A stretch of 64,000 nucleotides of DNA, taken from contig ML014120.1 of NCBI GenBank assembly GCA_003615045.1, positions 62,001 to 126,000 on the forward strand, given 5' to 3'. Position numbers and translations under genes: made by a program. Below the pieces are notes generated by a model. It was not told the DNA's origin and made no database searches. It saw only the letters and a list, made by a program, of their open reading frames with translations. The stretch is from Caulochytrium protostelioides (lineage: Eukaryota; Chytridiomycota; Caulochytriomycetes; Caulochytriales; Caulochytriaceae). Of this stretch, positions 1 through 10,550 are shown in pieces (within the stretch, counting starts at the first letter, position 1; each line of letters starts with the position of its first letter).

Positions 1-384
1 CCGATGACCTGGAATTCCTTAAGAGCCATTGTGAACCGGAAGAGGGGGGTGAGGGGGTGAGGGTCGGGGTGGTGGTGGCGACGACGACGGACGAGTTTGG
101 CGAGACCTTCTCAAGAACGTCCCATCCACGACCTGCGTCTGTCGACTATACTGCGCTGCTCGGAAGCTGGCATGCTCCTCGGGAGTCTGCTCAGAGGGGG
201 TGCCGCCAGGTATACTCCTCGGGAGCGTTTTGTCGTCTTTTTTCCTCCTCGGTCCTCGACCTGGGCATGTGGCATCCGAGCCCGGGCGCTCGGCGCTCCT
301 CTCCCGCCGAGCCCCGCTCTCTCCGTCGCCTTGGCCGGGGGCCCGGCACCGAGGGCCGCCGAGCTCCGGCGCCGTGTCGGTGCC

Positions 385-455
385 GACAACGACAACGACC
401 ACGACCACGACAACGACAACGACCACGACGACGACAACGACAACGACAACCCCAA
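385..455. repeat. GACAAC/GACCAC hexanucleotide tandem array
   Basis: A run of six-base units alternates between GACAAC, GACCAC and GACGAC. Translation in one frame gives an Asn-Asp/His-Asp alternation, but there is no flanking domain. It is a simple microsatellite in the gene-poor leading region. Confidence 0.85.
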
Positions 456-591
456 CGAACGGCGACCACGAACGGCGACGACGGTCCGAGGGCCAAGGCG
501 GTGGACGACAACCACGACCCGGGTGACGCCGACGACAACGCGGGCCACGACGACCTCTGGGTCCAGGCACGTCTTCGCGAACGTATGCCGA

Positions 592-597
592 GGGCGG

Positions 598-627
<30 letters not shown>
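592..627. repeat. (CGG)n microsatellite
   Basis: An uninterrupted run of GGC triplets followed by GAC variants. Similar (CGG/GCC)n tracts recur near 25.48, 45.12 and 46.76 kb, so this is a genome-wide habit and not a local signature. Confidence 0.85.
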
Positions 628-629
<2 letters not shown>

Positions 630-737
630 GTCCAGAGCCCGAACCGGGTTCGCGCGGGCTCGGGCGTGCGGCGGTGAGGCCCCGCCGCGACGGCGCGGGC
701 GGCTCTGGCGGGGTCGGTCCTCGCGGGCGACGCGCCG

Positions 738-805
738 CGACCGGCGACCGGCGACCGGCGACCGGCGACCGGCGACCGGCGACCGGCGACCGGCGACCGG
801 CGACC
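738..805. repeat. CGACCGG heptanucleotide tandem array
   Basis: About nine head-to-tail copies of the seven-base unit CGACCGG, nearly perfect. Because the period is not a multiple of three the array is open in every frame and generates artificial repeat peptides on both strands. It does not resemble a fungal telomere repeat. Confidence 0.9.
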
Positions 806-3800
806 AACGGCCCAGCCGCCCGCGGCGACCGGCGCGCCTTCCGCGACGTCCGTCTCGTTGGTCGTGCCCGGGGGCAGCGCGCCAAGCCGGCGCGCGACGG
901 CGCCGGTCCCCACTCGCGGCCGGTCCGCCGGCGCCCAGGATGGATGGCGCCGCCACGACACGGCGCGGCTCGGCGCGGCTCAGGTGTGCCGCTGCCGGGC
1001 GCCCGGCGGTTGGGGGGGGACGGCGCCGCCGCGGCGTCCGCTCGGGACGCCGTCAGGACGCCGTCGGGTCGGCGTTGGAGAGGCCGCCGCCGAGCGAGGG
1101 GCCGCGCCGGCCTGCCCGCCAGAGGGGTCCCCCCCGTCCGTGCCCTGGCCATGCCCGGGCCCCATCCCCGACCCGCTGCCGCCGTCGCCGCCGCCGTCGC
1201 CGCCGCGGCTCGCGCGGCTGCTGCTGAGACCCCCGCCGGGGAGGCCAGGGGGTGGGTGCCGCTGGCCTCATGGCTCCGTGCCCAGCCATGCTTCGCCGCG
1301 CTGCAAGAGCCCCCAGGGACGGCGTGCTGGGCAGGATGCCGTCAGGAGACCCGCCAGGGCCGCCGCCCGACAGGCAGGGCCGGTCCGCAGGCCGCGGCGT
1401 TAGGGCCGCGGAGGGTCGGTGCGCCGCAGGTGTCGGCCGACCGGAGCCCGGCTGGCTTCTGAGCGCCTCGGCAGCACGCGTGGTCCACCTGAGAGTCCCC
1501 TTCACGGCGTAGCCTCGGCCAATGCGAGTCGGTGGCACTGGAAGTGAGACGGGCGCGACACCAGTGGGCATCGTCGTCGTCGTCGGTCAGCGACTCATAG
1601 ATTCGTTCCGGACGTGACATAGGGGTCTAACCATCATCGACGAATGATACGACAAAGTCGGTGGCAGGCCCGATGGTGGCGTATCATGCATCGTTAGTTG
1701 CAGCGTGAAAGTTCCGTGATGGTCGATGGACCCGGCATGGCGACGCTCTCCATGACATCCTGAAGGCTTGACGGAACCGATTAGGATGGCCGACGGTTTC
1801 CAACTCCGCGGATCGCTGACGAACCCTCAATCGAGGTGACCCTCATCAACGACTCTGTCAAGTGACTCGTGCGGTCGCCAGCCCTTGGGGCATGCCGTAT
1901 CAAACGAGAACGGTCGGGAGATAAGCACGATGTTGCATGACAGGAGCCATTTGGACCTCCACGATCCGATATCGAGAATCACATGACGGGGCATTAGGCC
2001 GCCACATCTCGGACCGTCGTGAGCGAGATCGCTGCCGCTGGAAGGGCGAGCTGCATGATCACGTCGCCGGCATCACGGCGGATGGGTGGGACCACGCGCA
2101 TGATGCGTCGGAGCAGCGGCCCCCCAGAAGCGCAGCCAGAGATGGTGTTGTCCATCCACGATATCGAACGGGGACCCGCGTCACTTTCGTTCATCGGACT
2201 GACCGCGATGGTCTTCGATCGGGCGATGTGCCGCCCTTGCCCATGGACCCCAGTAGTCTTCCCATACCGTCGGGTGCGATGGACCCTCGACCGACGCACA
2301 CCAAGGGTCGTTAACCGTGGAGAAGTGTAGCTCCATCGCTGTGTCGTGGCAACGCGTGTGGCGAGGCCGGCGGTCCAGGGTTCCCGGGCGGCGCAAGGAT
2401 GGGAAAAGGCCAGAAAATCGCCGAGGCTCGGCCCCCGGTGACGGTGCGTCCGCAAAAGCCTCAGCAGCCCGAGACGATGCGCGGCCCCCGACCCCGACGC
2501 CAGCGGCGACGCCAGCAACGACGCCATACGCTGGGTGCCCAACCCGCAACAGGGCACGCATGTCCCGTATAAATAGCGCGGCGCCGCGCCGCGCCGCGTT
2601 GTGTTGCACTGCGTGGCGTTGCGCTACGTTGCGGGCATACCATCGGCAAGGCTTCTCATCCGCATCGTGACTGACCCGCATGCCTGTGGATTATGCTGGT
2701 CAAGTGTGATACGAACGCTCGGAGGCGTCGGACGCTCGATCACCAACCCAACTGGCTTTCCCTTCTCTCTTCTTCAGGCTCTCCTCGCGTACGTCGTGAC
2801 GCCTGCTGCTGCCACGGTGAGCACCGTGACGGGTGGCGGGACAGCGACTCTTTAAACTCCCCATACCTGCTGGTCTGGCCTGAGCGTTCTTCGGATAGCA
2901 CAGCTATCGCGCCGCGTCGCGACAGCGAACGGCGGTGATGGTCATGCGCTCTCGTATGCCGCTCTGTGTCGAACCAGCTTCCGTATGTCCCCTTGTTTTG
3001 CTCTTGTATTCCACACGAACGTGGCGGCTTTGTCTGGCGGAATGTTCGGTCTTTGCGCGGTGATGCACACATATATCATTATCGAAAGCGATGGTTCGTA
3101 AAAAGGAGCGTCTGCCGTCTTTCTTCACGGGAAGACGACCGGCGTTCTGAACCGGATGTGCTTGATATACTTTTTTACCATCTATCGGGTCTGAGCGCTT
3201 CCGAATGCCCCCTTTCGCACGACAAATGGCCAACCTTCGTGTTTTCCCCTTCTTTATTCGATGCCATATGGCAACAGACGACGTGGTAGTTGGGATCTTG
3301 TGGTGATGTGGATTGGTATCGATTTGTATCTTTGAGGCGACCGATGTTGTCACTGTCACAAAGAATGAGATGAACGCAACCGATGCTATACCGCTTAAAT
3401 GTATGATGGTGAGCGTTCGCGACAGCTGCGCTCCTGGGTCACATGGCAGCAACGCGGTGTCACATATAATACAGGAATGTCCTGCGGGAAGGCAACCATT
3501 TGATACCATTGACCAGTTCAAGACGGGACGCCGTACGGCCGGACGCACTTCATCCAACGATATTTGGCGTTATTCGGCCTATTCTTGATTGCTTCTTGAG
3601 CATCATCGTATATTTGAGCTCAAAGCTGGGCCAGTTCACGAGGACACGAGGACGAGGGATGAGTCATCTCGAAGCCCATCGGTGCTCTGCTGCTAGCTAC
3701 CCGTTTCTATCCTCGTAGCAGAGGCACGTCTGAGCATGTATGGGCATCAATGGTCCAGACGCGTCGAAGGCGCCGGCTCTCTTCGCCGGCCCGCTCCGAA

Positions 3801-5188
3801 TCGCGCCGATCCTCGCGTCCCCCTTCGCCGCGCTACAGCAACGTCACGGCCCGGTCGCCTGCCGCTCCCCGTCAACGCCGTTTCATGACGGCCTTCCGTA
3901 GCACGACGCTTAACCAGCATTTCTTGCTGTGTTTGCTTGCTGTGTTGTCTTGCTCTCATTCTTTTTTCTTGCGCAAGCTTGAACATGTGCGATTCAGGAC
4001 GTCACATCGGCAAGACGGACGCTGCGAAATGCTTGACGCCATGTATCAAAGATGACGCTGTACCGTGGTCGGACGTCCCTTGATGGGGGACAGACAGCAT
4101 ACATGGCCAGCACCAGGGGGTCTCCGTATCCAACGCTTTTCAGCGACCAGGGCGGCTCATGGCCCACGTGGCCGGTGGCCGGATGTCCGGACGCGATGGC
4201 GGGCGACCCTCGCACGGTGGTCCTTCGCTGCGTCGTCTCTTTTCATTCGGGTCACCCTGTCAAAACGACAGAGGACGAAACGCCGCGGCCGCTGCCGATG
4301 GCCGCGGCCGTCAAGTCCATACCGCTGCGGGAGAAGCTCGGGTTGATGATCGCCGCGGTGACGTCGGCCCCACGTCGGCCCCATGTCGAACCTGGTCCGG
4401 AGCGGTCGCTACCAGCCGTTGGCATTGTTACTGCTTCCCCGGTCCGCCCAGAGAATCCTGAAAGAGTTCTGGTCTAGCACGACCGAAGGTATCACGGACC
4501 CGATGACGGACGTAATACTCGCTTTGGATCTGTCGTTGGTGCGTGGAAGGCGTCTCGGTCAACGAGCGGCACCCCCTCCTTGGACGACAGGGATGACGGA
4601 GCAAGCCGCCCCTGGTGCCCGCTTCCGGATCCATACGCTCGGGTCCTGGCAGGCTGTCGTCGACTGCCTTCCGCCGCCGTCACCCGGCATCGTCGTCAAC
4701 TATCGCCGCGCCCTCGGCTTCACCGGCCACATGGCCTCGTTCCGAGCGTGATTTCTCCCATCGTTCGAGACGAGGTATCCCATCTCATCCTCCCGCGGCA
4801 ACCGCCACGATCGGCGCCGGTGATCCAGACGGTCCGTCGCGTCCGCTCGCCGTTCACGTCGAACTCCCAAGCCCCGGCTGTCCAACGGCGTCTGGCTTCC
4901 GGCTTCCGGCGCTCGGGGACCGTCAAGCCCTTCAAGCCCGCTGCTCAGGGCGGCGGCGCTCTCTCCGCCTTCCGCATCGTCCGGCGTCCTCCTTGGCTAT
5001 CGCGCGTTCCTGCGGCCAGCGTCGATCGTCGTTCCCATCCAGCGCGAACGGCGGGGACGCACCACGGACCTCGTGGCGCGAGAGGGGCCTTGCCCGCCTC
5101 GGCTCTCCCCACCACCACCACCGGCAGCGATCGACAGGCGCCGACCCCGTGCCGCTGCCGCGGGTGGGACGTCCCAAACGGAAGCCGC

Positions 5189-5250
5189 TTCCTCGTCTCC
5201 TCGTCTCTGCGTCGCCTCGTCGCCTCGTCGCCTCGTCGCCCCCTTTTCGC
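5189..5250. repeat. CCTCGTCG minisatellite
   Basis: Imperfect tandem copies of CCTCGTCGC and CGTCTCCT-like units in the GC-rich noncoding part of the leading region. Confidence 0.6.
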
Positions 5251-6318
5251 CGACGAGGCGAGGCGGCAGGAGGGCCGTCGGGAGCCGCTTCATCGTACCC
5301 ATACGCCTGCCGCGGGTCAGGTCGGTGGGCGCATCCCGCCGGCGCGAGGGAGCGACGGGCGCGAGGCACGGGGGTCGACGACCGCCCCGGCGGCATCGGT
5401 GGGGTTGGGTTGGGCGCGGCGCGGCGCGGCGCGGAGGCACGCGTCGACGCGGGGACGCTGAACCAGATCGCCGCACCGCAGCCGTCGTCGTCATCGGCAA
5501 AACGTCGACGCCGCGGGTGGGAGTTGCTCGTGGTGGTGGAACCGCTGGGCTTGGCCGCCTGCGCGTGATCTCTCGTCGCTCGCGACCCGCGTTGACGCCA
5601 CGCGACCAGGATCGGACGCGATCCGATCCTCACGCTGCCTGAGCGAACATCGATCGGCAGCCTACCGACGCTGTCCTCGGGCCCGATCGTCGTTGCCCTT
5701 GTCGTCGCCGTCCGCGTTTTCTGGTGCGCGACGACCCTCGCGCTCGACCACGAGGGGGACGAGCGCTGCCGGGCGTCAGGCGATCGAGTAACGCGGTGAA
5801 CCACATCAGCGCCTCGACCCGCGCCGGATCCATCGACCCCTCGGTCCACGACCCCTCGAAGAAGGACGCGAGCCGCCGATCGTGCACGCGTGTGCCCTTT
5901 CTTGGGGTTAACAGCGCCGTCCGCCAGTCCACATCGCTTGACACATCCGGCAGAGGGCCCTTGCCTGCGATCTGCCCTTTGTCATTGGTCGTCCCGACTC
6001 CCGGTCCTGGTGGAGTAGCACGGAGGGACCCGCTGCCACGTGGCGTTGCGTCGAGCGTCGCTGCGCATGACGTTGGATGACCGTCCGATCGTCCCGACTG
6101 CCATTCATCCCATCGCCCGTGTCCATCGTTGACGTGGTCCTGCTCAGACCGCGATCTGGAATCAGACCCCCTTTTTCTCCTGCTGAAAGCGATCCCCGGC
6201 ACCGGGCCGCGTGCGGTGTGGGTCCCGATCGCCCTTCGCCGTTCTCTCCTCTTCCAGCCCCTTCACCGCGCTCGGCCGTGGTGAGGTGATCCGACGGCTG
6301 GGCGCTACATCAGGCCCT

Positions 6319-6369
6319 GGAGCCCTTTCCCGTTGGCCCGGGAGCCCTTTCCCGTTGGCCCGGGAGCCC
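6319..6369. repeat. 22-bp direct repeat, 2.3 copies
   Basis: Two exact copies of a 22-base unit beginning GGAGCCCTTTCCCG, followed by the start of a third. It lies about 215-265 bases upstream of the PSP1-domain start codon, in its leader or promoter. Confidence 0.85.
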
Positions 6370-6584
6370 GCCCGACGGTCTTTTCTCGCCTTTCTGTTTG
6401 CCGCTGACACCACGCGCCGCGGGGGCGCCTCCCCTCTCGCCTCGCGCCTGGCCAGTCGCCCACGTTGGCCTGTGTCATCGGAAATCGGCAGTATCCTCGC
6501 CACCCGCATCGCGCCCGCGTCGCCTCATCGCGTGGCATCGCACGCGCATCGGACCCCGTCGACACCGACGCGATTCCGAACGCC

Positions 6585-8882
6585 ATGGCCGACTCCCGAC
6601 GGCGCGATGCCGCCATCATGAACGGCGCGCACGACGTCGCCACGCCGCCGGACGCCCACCACGTGCCTCAGAAGCCCCGAGCACGCGCCGCGAGCACCAG
6701 TATCGTGCCGCCGCCGCCGGTCCCCATTCCGTCCTCCGAGCCCTCGCCCGGCATCCCGTCGCACCACGACCCGTTCGCCCCGTCGCCTATCGCCACGACG
6801 GTCGACACCGCCACCACCCAGCCGCACGCGGCGCCGCCGCCCTCCCACGGGCCGATCCCACCGCCCGGCTTCGGGCCCTTGCCGGCCGCCCATCCCCACC
6901 GCCCGCCGCCGTCATCCGCCGACGCCGACACCAGTACGACGACGACGACTGCTGCTGCTGCGGGGACAGACGGTGCGGCTGACGGGAACGCGCCTTCGCA
7001 GGCGTCTGTACGATCGGCGGCCGCCATGAGCGCCCACGGCGCGCCGACGTCGGCCATGGACGCGCCGTCACCGCCCGACGCGCGATGGAGCGCCAGTGGC
7101 CCGTGGACCGCGCGGGCGAGCTGGACGCCTCCGCCGCCGCCACCGGCATACGCGTCCCAGCCGCCGCCCGCGACCGCCCAGCCGCCCACATCGCAAGCAC
7201 AGGTCCAAGCACAGGCCCCGCCGTCGTCACAGCCGCAGGATCTGACGACCGGATCGCAGCCGCCCTTCGGCCAGACCCGTGAGTACCGCTCCAGCTCGTT
7301 GACCGGGCCGAGCCACGCCATGATGATGACCATGATGTCGCATCCGAGCGCAGCGCCGTCCGGATCGCGCGGACCGACAACGTCGCAGACGCCGGGGCGC
7401 CGTCTCTCTCGCACCGGTGCTGAGATGCCGCCGCCGCCGGGGATGGGCGGTATGATGCCGCCGTCCGGCATGTACGATCCCAACCTGTCCTTCAGTGATG
7501 GCATGGGCATGGGCATGGGTCATCCCATGAACATGGCCCACCCCATGGGCCACCCCATGGCCCACCCCATGGGCCACCCCATGGGTCATGTTGGTGGTGG
7601 TGGCGGCGGCGCCCGGCCATTCTCCGACGATGTGACGCACGAGATGCTCCGCGGCAGCGACGACGACGAACTGTCCTCCTCGGGGCCACGCTCATACCAG
7701 ACTACCCCACACCGCATCCCCTATCCGCTCCAGTACGGCGACGAGGACGCGATGGCCCGCCAGAACGGCTACATGGCCTCCATGCAGCAGGCGCCGCCGC
7801 CATCGCAGCACCCGAAGCAGCGGTCGCGCTCGAAGTCGAGCTCGGCGATCTATGGCCTGCTGTCGGAGCACGAGGCCGCCACCTTGCAGCAGCACGGGAT
7901 GCCGCACCACCCAGAGCACCGCATGCACGCCCTGCCTTACCCGCCGCGGCCGGCGCCCGCCGGCGGCGCTGCCATGTACGGCGCCCCCGGGCAGCGCTAC
8001 AGCCATATGAGCTCGATCTGGGGCAACGGTGGCGGCGCCGCCGCGTCGGGCGCGCCGCCCCCCGGCATGTCGGAGACCAGCATGTATGCGCGCCGCGCTT
8101 CCGTGGCATCGATGTGGTCGGGCGCGCCGCCTTCCGGTCCCGCGGACCCCATCAACCTCTCGAGCTCCCGCGCCGCGTCGCCGCCAGCCTCCCTGGCCCA
8201 GCAGCAGCAGCAACAGCAGCTGCAGCATCAGCAGCAGATGATGCAGCAGCAGACGCCGCCGCCGCTGTCGGGCTCGGCCGGCTCGACACCCGACTACCGC
8301 AACTACCGCAGCATGTATGCGCCACCCTCAAACACGTATGCGCCGGAGGGGCCGCCGCTCAGCGGGTACGGGCCGCGGCGCCGCGCGTCGGCGGTGCCGG
8401 CCGCCCTGTACCGCACGCAGCAGCCCTCCCACGGCCACGGCATGGGGTCCATGCCGGGCATGCCTTTGCATCCGGGCAGCGGCATGGGCAGCATGCCGGG
8501 TGGTATGATGGGCCGCGGCGGCGGCGCGGGCGGCGCTGGCGGCGCTCTGCGCAGCGCTGATTTTGGCCATGGTCACGACCCTGATTCCTCGGGCCATCAC
8601 CATGATTCCGCCGCGATGGAGTACCGTCGGCGCCACTCGGTCGCGGGTCCGCCCATCTCGACGCGGTACCTTTCGGACCACATGGCCGGGCTCTCGCTGC
8701 ACGATCGGGGCCATGGCCATGGTCACGGCCACGGCCACAGCGGCGCGCTAAACACCAGCGGGCATGGTGGTAGGACGAACGAGGACCGGCTGCTCGAAGA
8801 AGTCGATGATTACTTTGAGAATACCGAGCATCGCACGCGCGCGTGGGTCGAAGCGGGCAAGAGCCTGCAGCAGCAGTCACAG

Positions 8883-8914
<32 letters not shown>

Positions 8915-10004
8915 GCAGCAACAGCAAGGCCATATGCGTCATACGCACGGCGGCAGCAGCGGGGCGTCGTCGATGACCTCCGGTGGGATGGGCGCGTCCC
9001 TGTCGTCAGGGGCCACGTCACTGCCGGTGGCGAGTCATTTCATGCACCACTGGCCGCTGTATGTGGTGGAATTCAAAGCAGGCCGCCACGACTTCTTTTA
9101 CTTGACCGACGCCCGTTTGAAGCCGCTGCAGAACGGCGATCTGGTGATTGTGGAGGCCGACCGCGGTAAAGATCTGGGCAAAGTCATTGAAGACAACATC
9201 ATGAACGCCCACCAGCTTGCGCACTACCAAGCCACGCACGCCGATCCCATTGCCGAGAACTACAACCGCGAAGTCCATCCGAAGCGCATCGACCGTCTCG
9301 CCAAGCCCGATGAAGTCGCCATGCTCGTCTACAAGAGCAAGGAAGAGGCCAAGGCGATGGCCATCTGCCAGGCCAAGATCCGCGCCAAGAAGCTCCATAT
9401 GGAAGTCGTCGATGCCGAGTACCAGTGGGACCGCCGCAAGCTCACCTTCTACTTTGTAGCCGACCACCGGATCGACTTCCGCGACCTCGTGCGTGACCTC
9501 TTCAAGACGTACAAAACGCGCATCTGGATGTGCGCCGTCAATGCCATTAAGGCATCCCCGCCCCAGCCTCTCGTGATGCCGGGCGTCGTGCCCTCCGCCG
9601 GTCTGGCGCCGCCGGCGTCCACGATGGGCGTCCCCATGGGCGGTGGGGTCCCGCCGCCGTCCTCGGCGGCCACGACGGCCTCGACCCTCGGCTCAAGCGG
9701 CCCGACTGCCCCGGGCCTGCATGGGCACCAGACGCACCAGACATCGATGCCGCCGTCAGCCGCGCCGTCCGTATCGGCGTCCACCGCCTCATCCACCACG
9801 ACGATGGGGGCGTCGACGTCCGCCGGCTCCGCGGCACCCGCCGCAATGGCGACGACGCTGACGGCCCCGCCGCTGCCTTCGGGCGCCCCGCACCCGCACC
9901 CGCACCCGCACGCGCATGCGCATCTGCATCCGCTCCCGCCGCAGCCGCACAAGCCGCCCACGCAGACGGCCTATCACCCGAGCGCGGCCGTAGCCGATGT
10001 CTGA
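6585..10004 (+). CDS. PSP1 C-terminal domain protein
   Basis: The predicted protein has 1139 residues. The only conserved part is a PSP1 C-terminal domain at roughly residues 820-985, starting HHWPLYVVEFKAGR and including DARLKPLQNGDLVIVEADRG and FYFVADHRIDFRDLVRDL. This family includes yeast Psp1 and its paralogue, cytoplasmic proteins linked to suppression of DNA-polymerase mutants and to RNA granules; the exact biochemical role is not established. The first 800 residues are low complexity: Pro/Ala/Ser-rich stretches, a Met-Gly-His-Pro repeat around residues 300-335, and Gln tracts near residues 535-550 and 765-785. The ATG at 6585 is preferred; upstream in-frame sequence starts only with non-ATG codons. 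Such Q-rich flanks suggest condensate behaviour, which is inference. It converges on the RsmH-like gene. Confidence 0.88.
7525..7592 (+). repeat. Coding CACCCCATGGSC tandem repeat
   Basis: Twelve-base units encode a His-Pro-Met-Gly/Ala repeat inside the PSP1-domain protein. The repeat is in frame, so copy number can change without breaking the gene. Confidence 0.85.
8875..8930 (+). repeat. Coding CAG/CAA tract (poly-Gln)
   Basis: About 18 consecutive Gln codons, mostly CAG with CAA interruptions, within the PSP1-domain protein about 35 residues before the conserved domain region begins. Confidence 0.9.
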
Positions 10005-10550
10005 TGGCGTTGTGCCGTTGTGGGAGGCAGTCTTGGCCATTGCCTCTTGGGGTTCAACCGGCAGATACCCATCGCCCGTCTCTTTCGTCGTTGGGAGCGC
10101 GAATCTTGATGTCCTTTTTATTGGGATTTCTCGGACGCCCCTGGTTGGTGCGTCTATTCTCACTCTTTGGGCGGAAGCGATGGTCTCTCTAAGCAGCGAC
10201 GGACACCGTTGGCTGATGCTGACCTGCTTCATGTCTCCTTCTCCTCTCTGTCGCCTACAACCGTGTACGTCTGCGTGGCAAGCTGGCGCTCATGCCGATC
10301 CCTCTTTCTGTTCCCTTTGCCGATTCTAGATCTCTGAAGACCGCTGACCTTGCCCATGGCCGGTGCCACTGATCCTCCCAATCGCGGAGCGGGTGGCGGC
10401 GCACGTGGACGAGGGTGTTCGGGTGCTTCGTTTGACCCCTTATTCTGGTCGCTTTCTTTTTTCTTTCCCATATTATTTGCTTGCTGTCGCAAGCGACAGC
10501 GTTTATTTTACATGCCCTCTTCTAGACATTCCGTCGGCGCTTCGCCTTGC
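10005..10550. other. Convergent intergenic region
   Basis: The 3' ends of the PSP1-domain gene (+) and the RsmH-like gene (-) face each other here. The stretch holds short AT-richer segments and one strong hairpin near 10.49 kb. No gene is visible. Confidence 0.7.
10483..10500. terminator. Perfect 8-bp hairpin between convergent genes
   Basis: GCTGTCGC, two A residues, then GCGACAGC make a perfect inverted repeat. It sits 51 bases beyond the stop codon of the minus-strand RsmH-like gene and in front of a TTTATTTTA stretch. It could belong to either 3' untranslated region; a role in 3'-end formation is inference. Confidence 0.4.

Larger units (their letters stand above)
1..6584. other. Gene-poor, repeat-rich leading region
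   Basis: I recognise no gene in the first 6.6 kb. The part up to about 1.6 kb is extremely GC-rich and made of simple repeats, which leaves long open frames on both strands that translate into Arg/Pro/Ala/Gly low-complexity sequence without any domain. About 2.9-3.7 kb is clearly more AT-rich and has only short frames. About 4.4-6.2 kb is GC-rich again with CGTCGC-type repeats near 5.19-5.25 kb. A minus-strand frame around 5.75-5.95 kb reads more protein-like than its surroundings but matches nothing I know. The last 200 bases are the leader of the PSP1-domain gene. Confidence 0.6.

Noticed and set aside
19-1227. Several overlapping open frames of 250-380 codons on both strands in the first 1.2 kb
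   Set aside because: They are created by 3-, 6- and 7-base repeats in very GC-rich DNA; the translations are low complexity, mutually overlapping and contain no domain.
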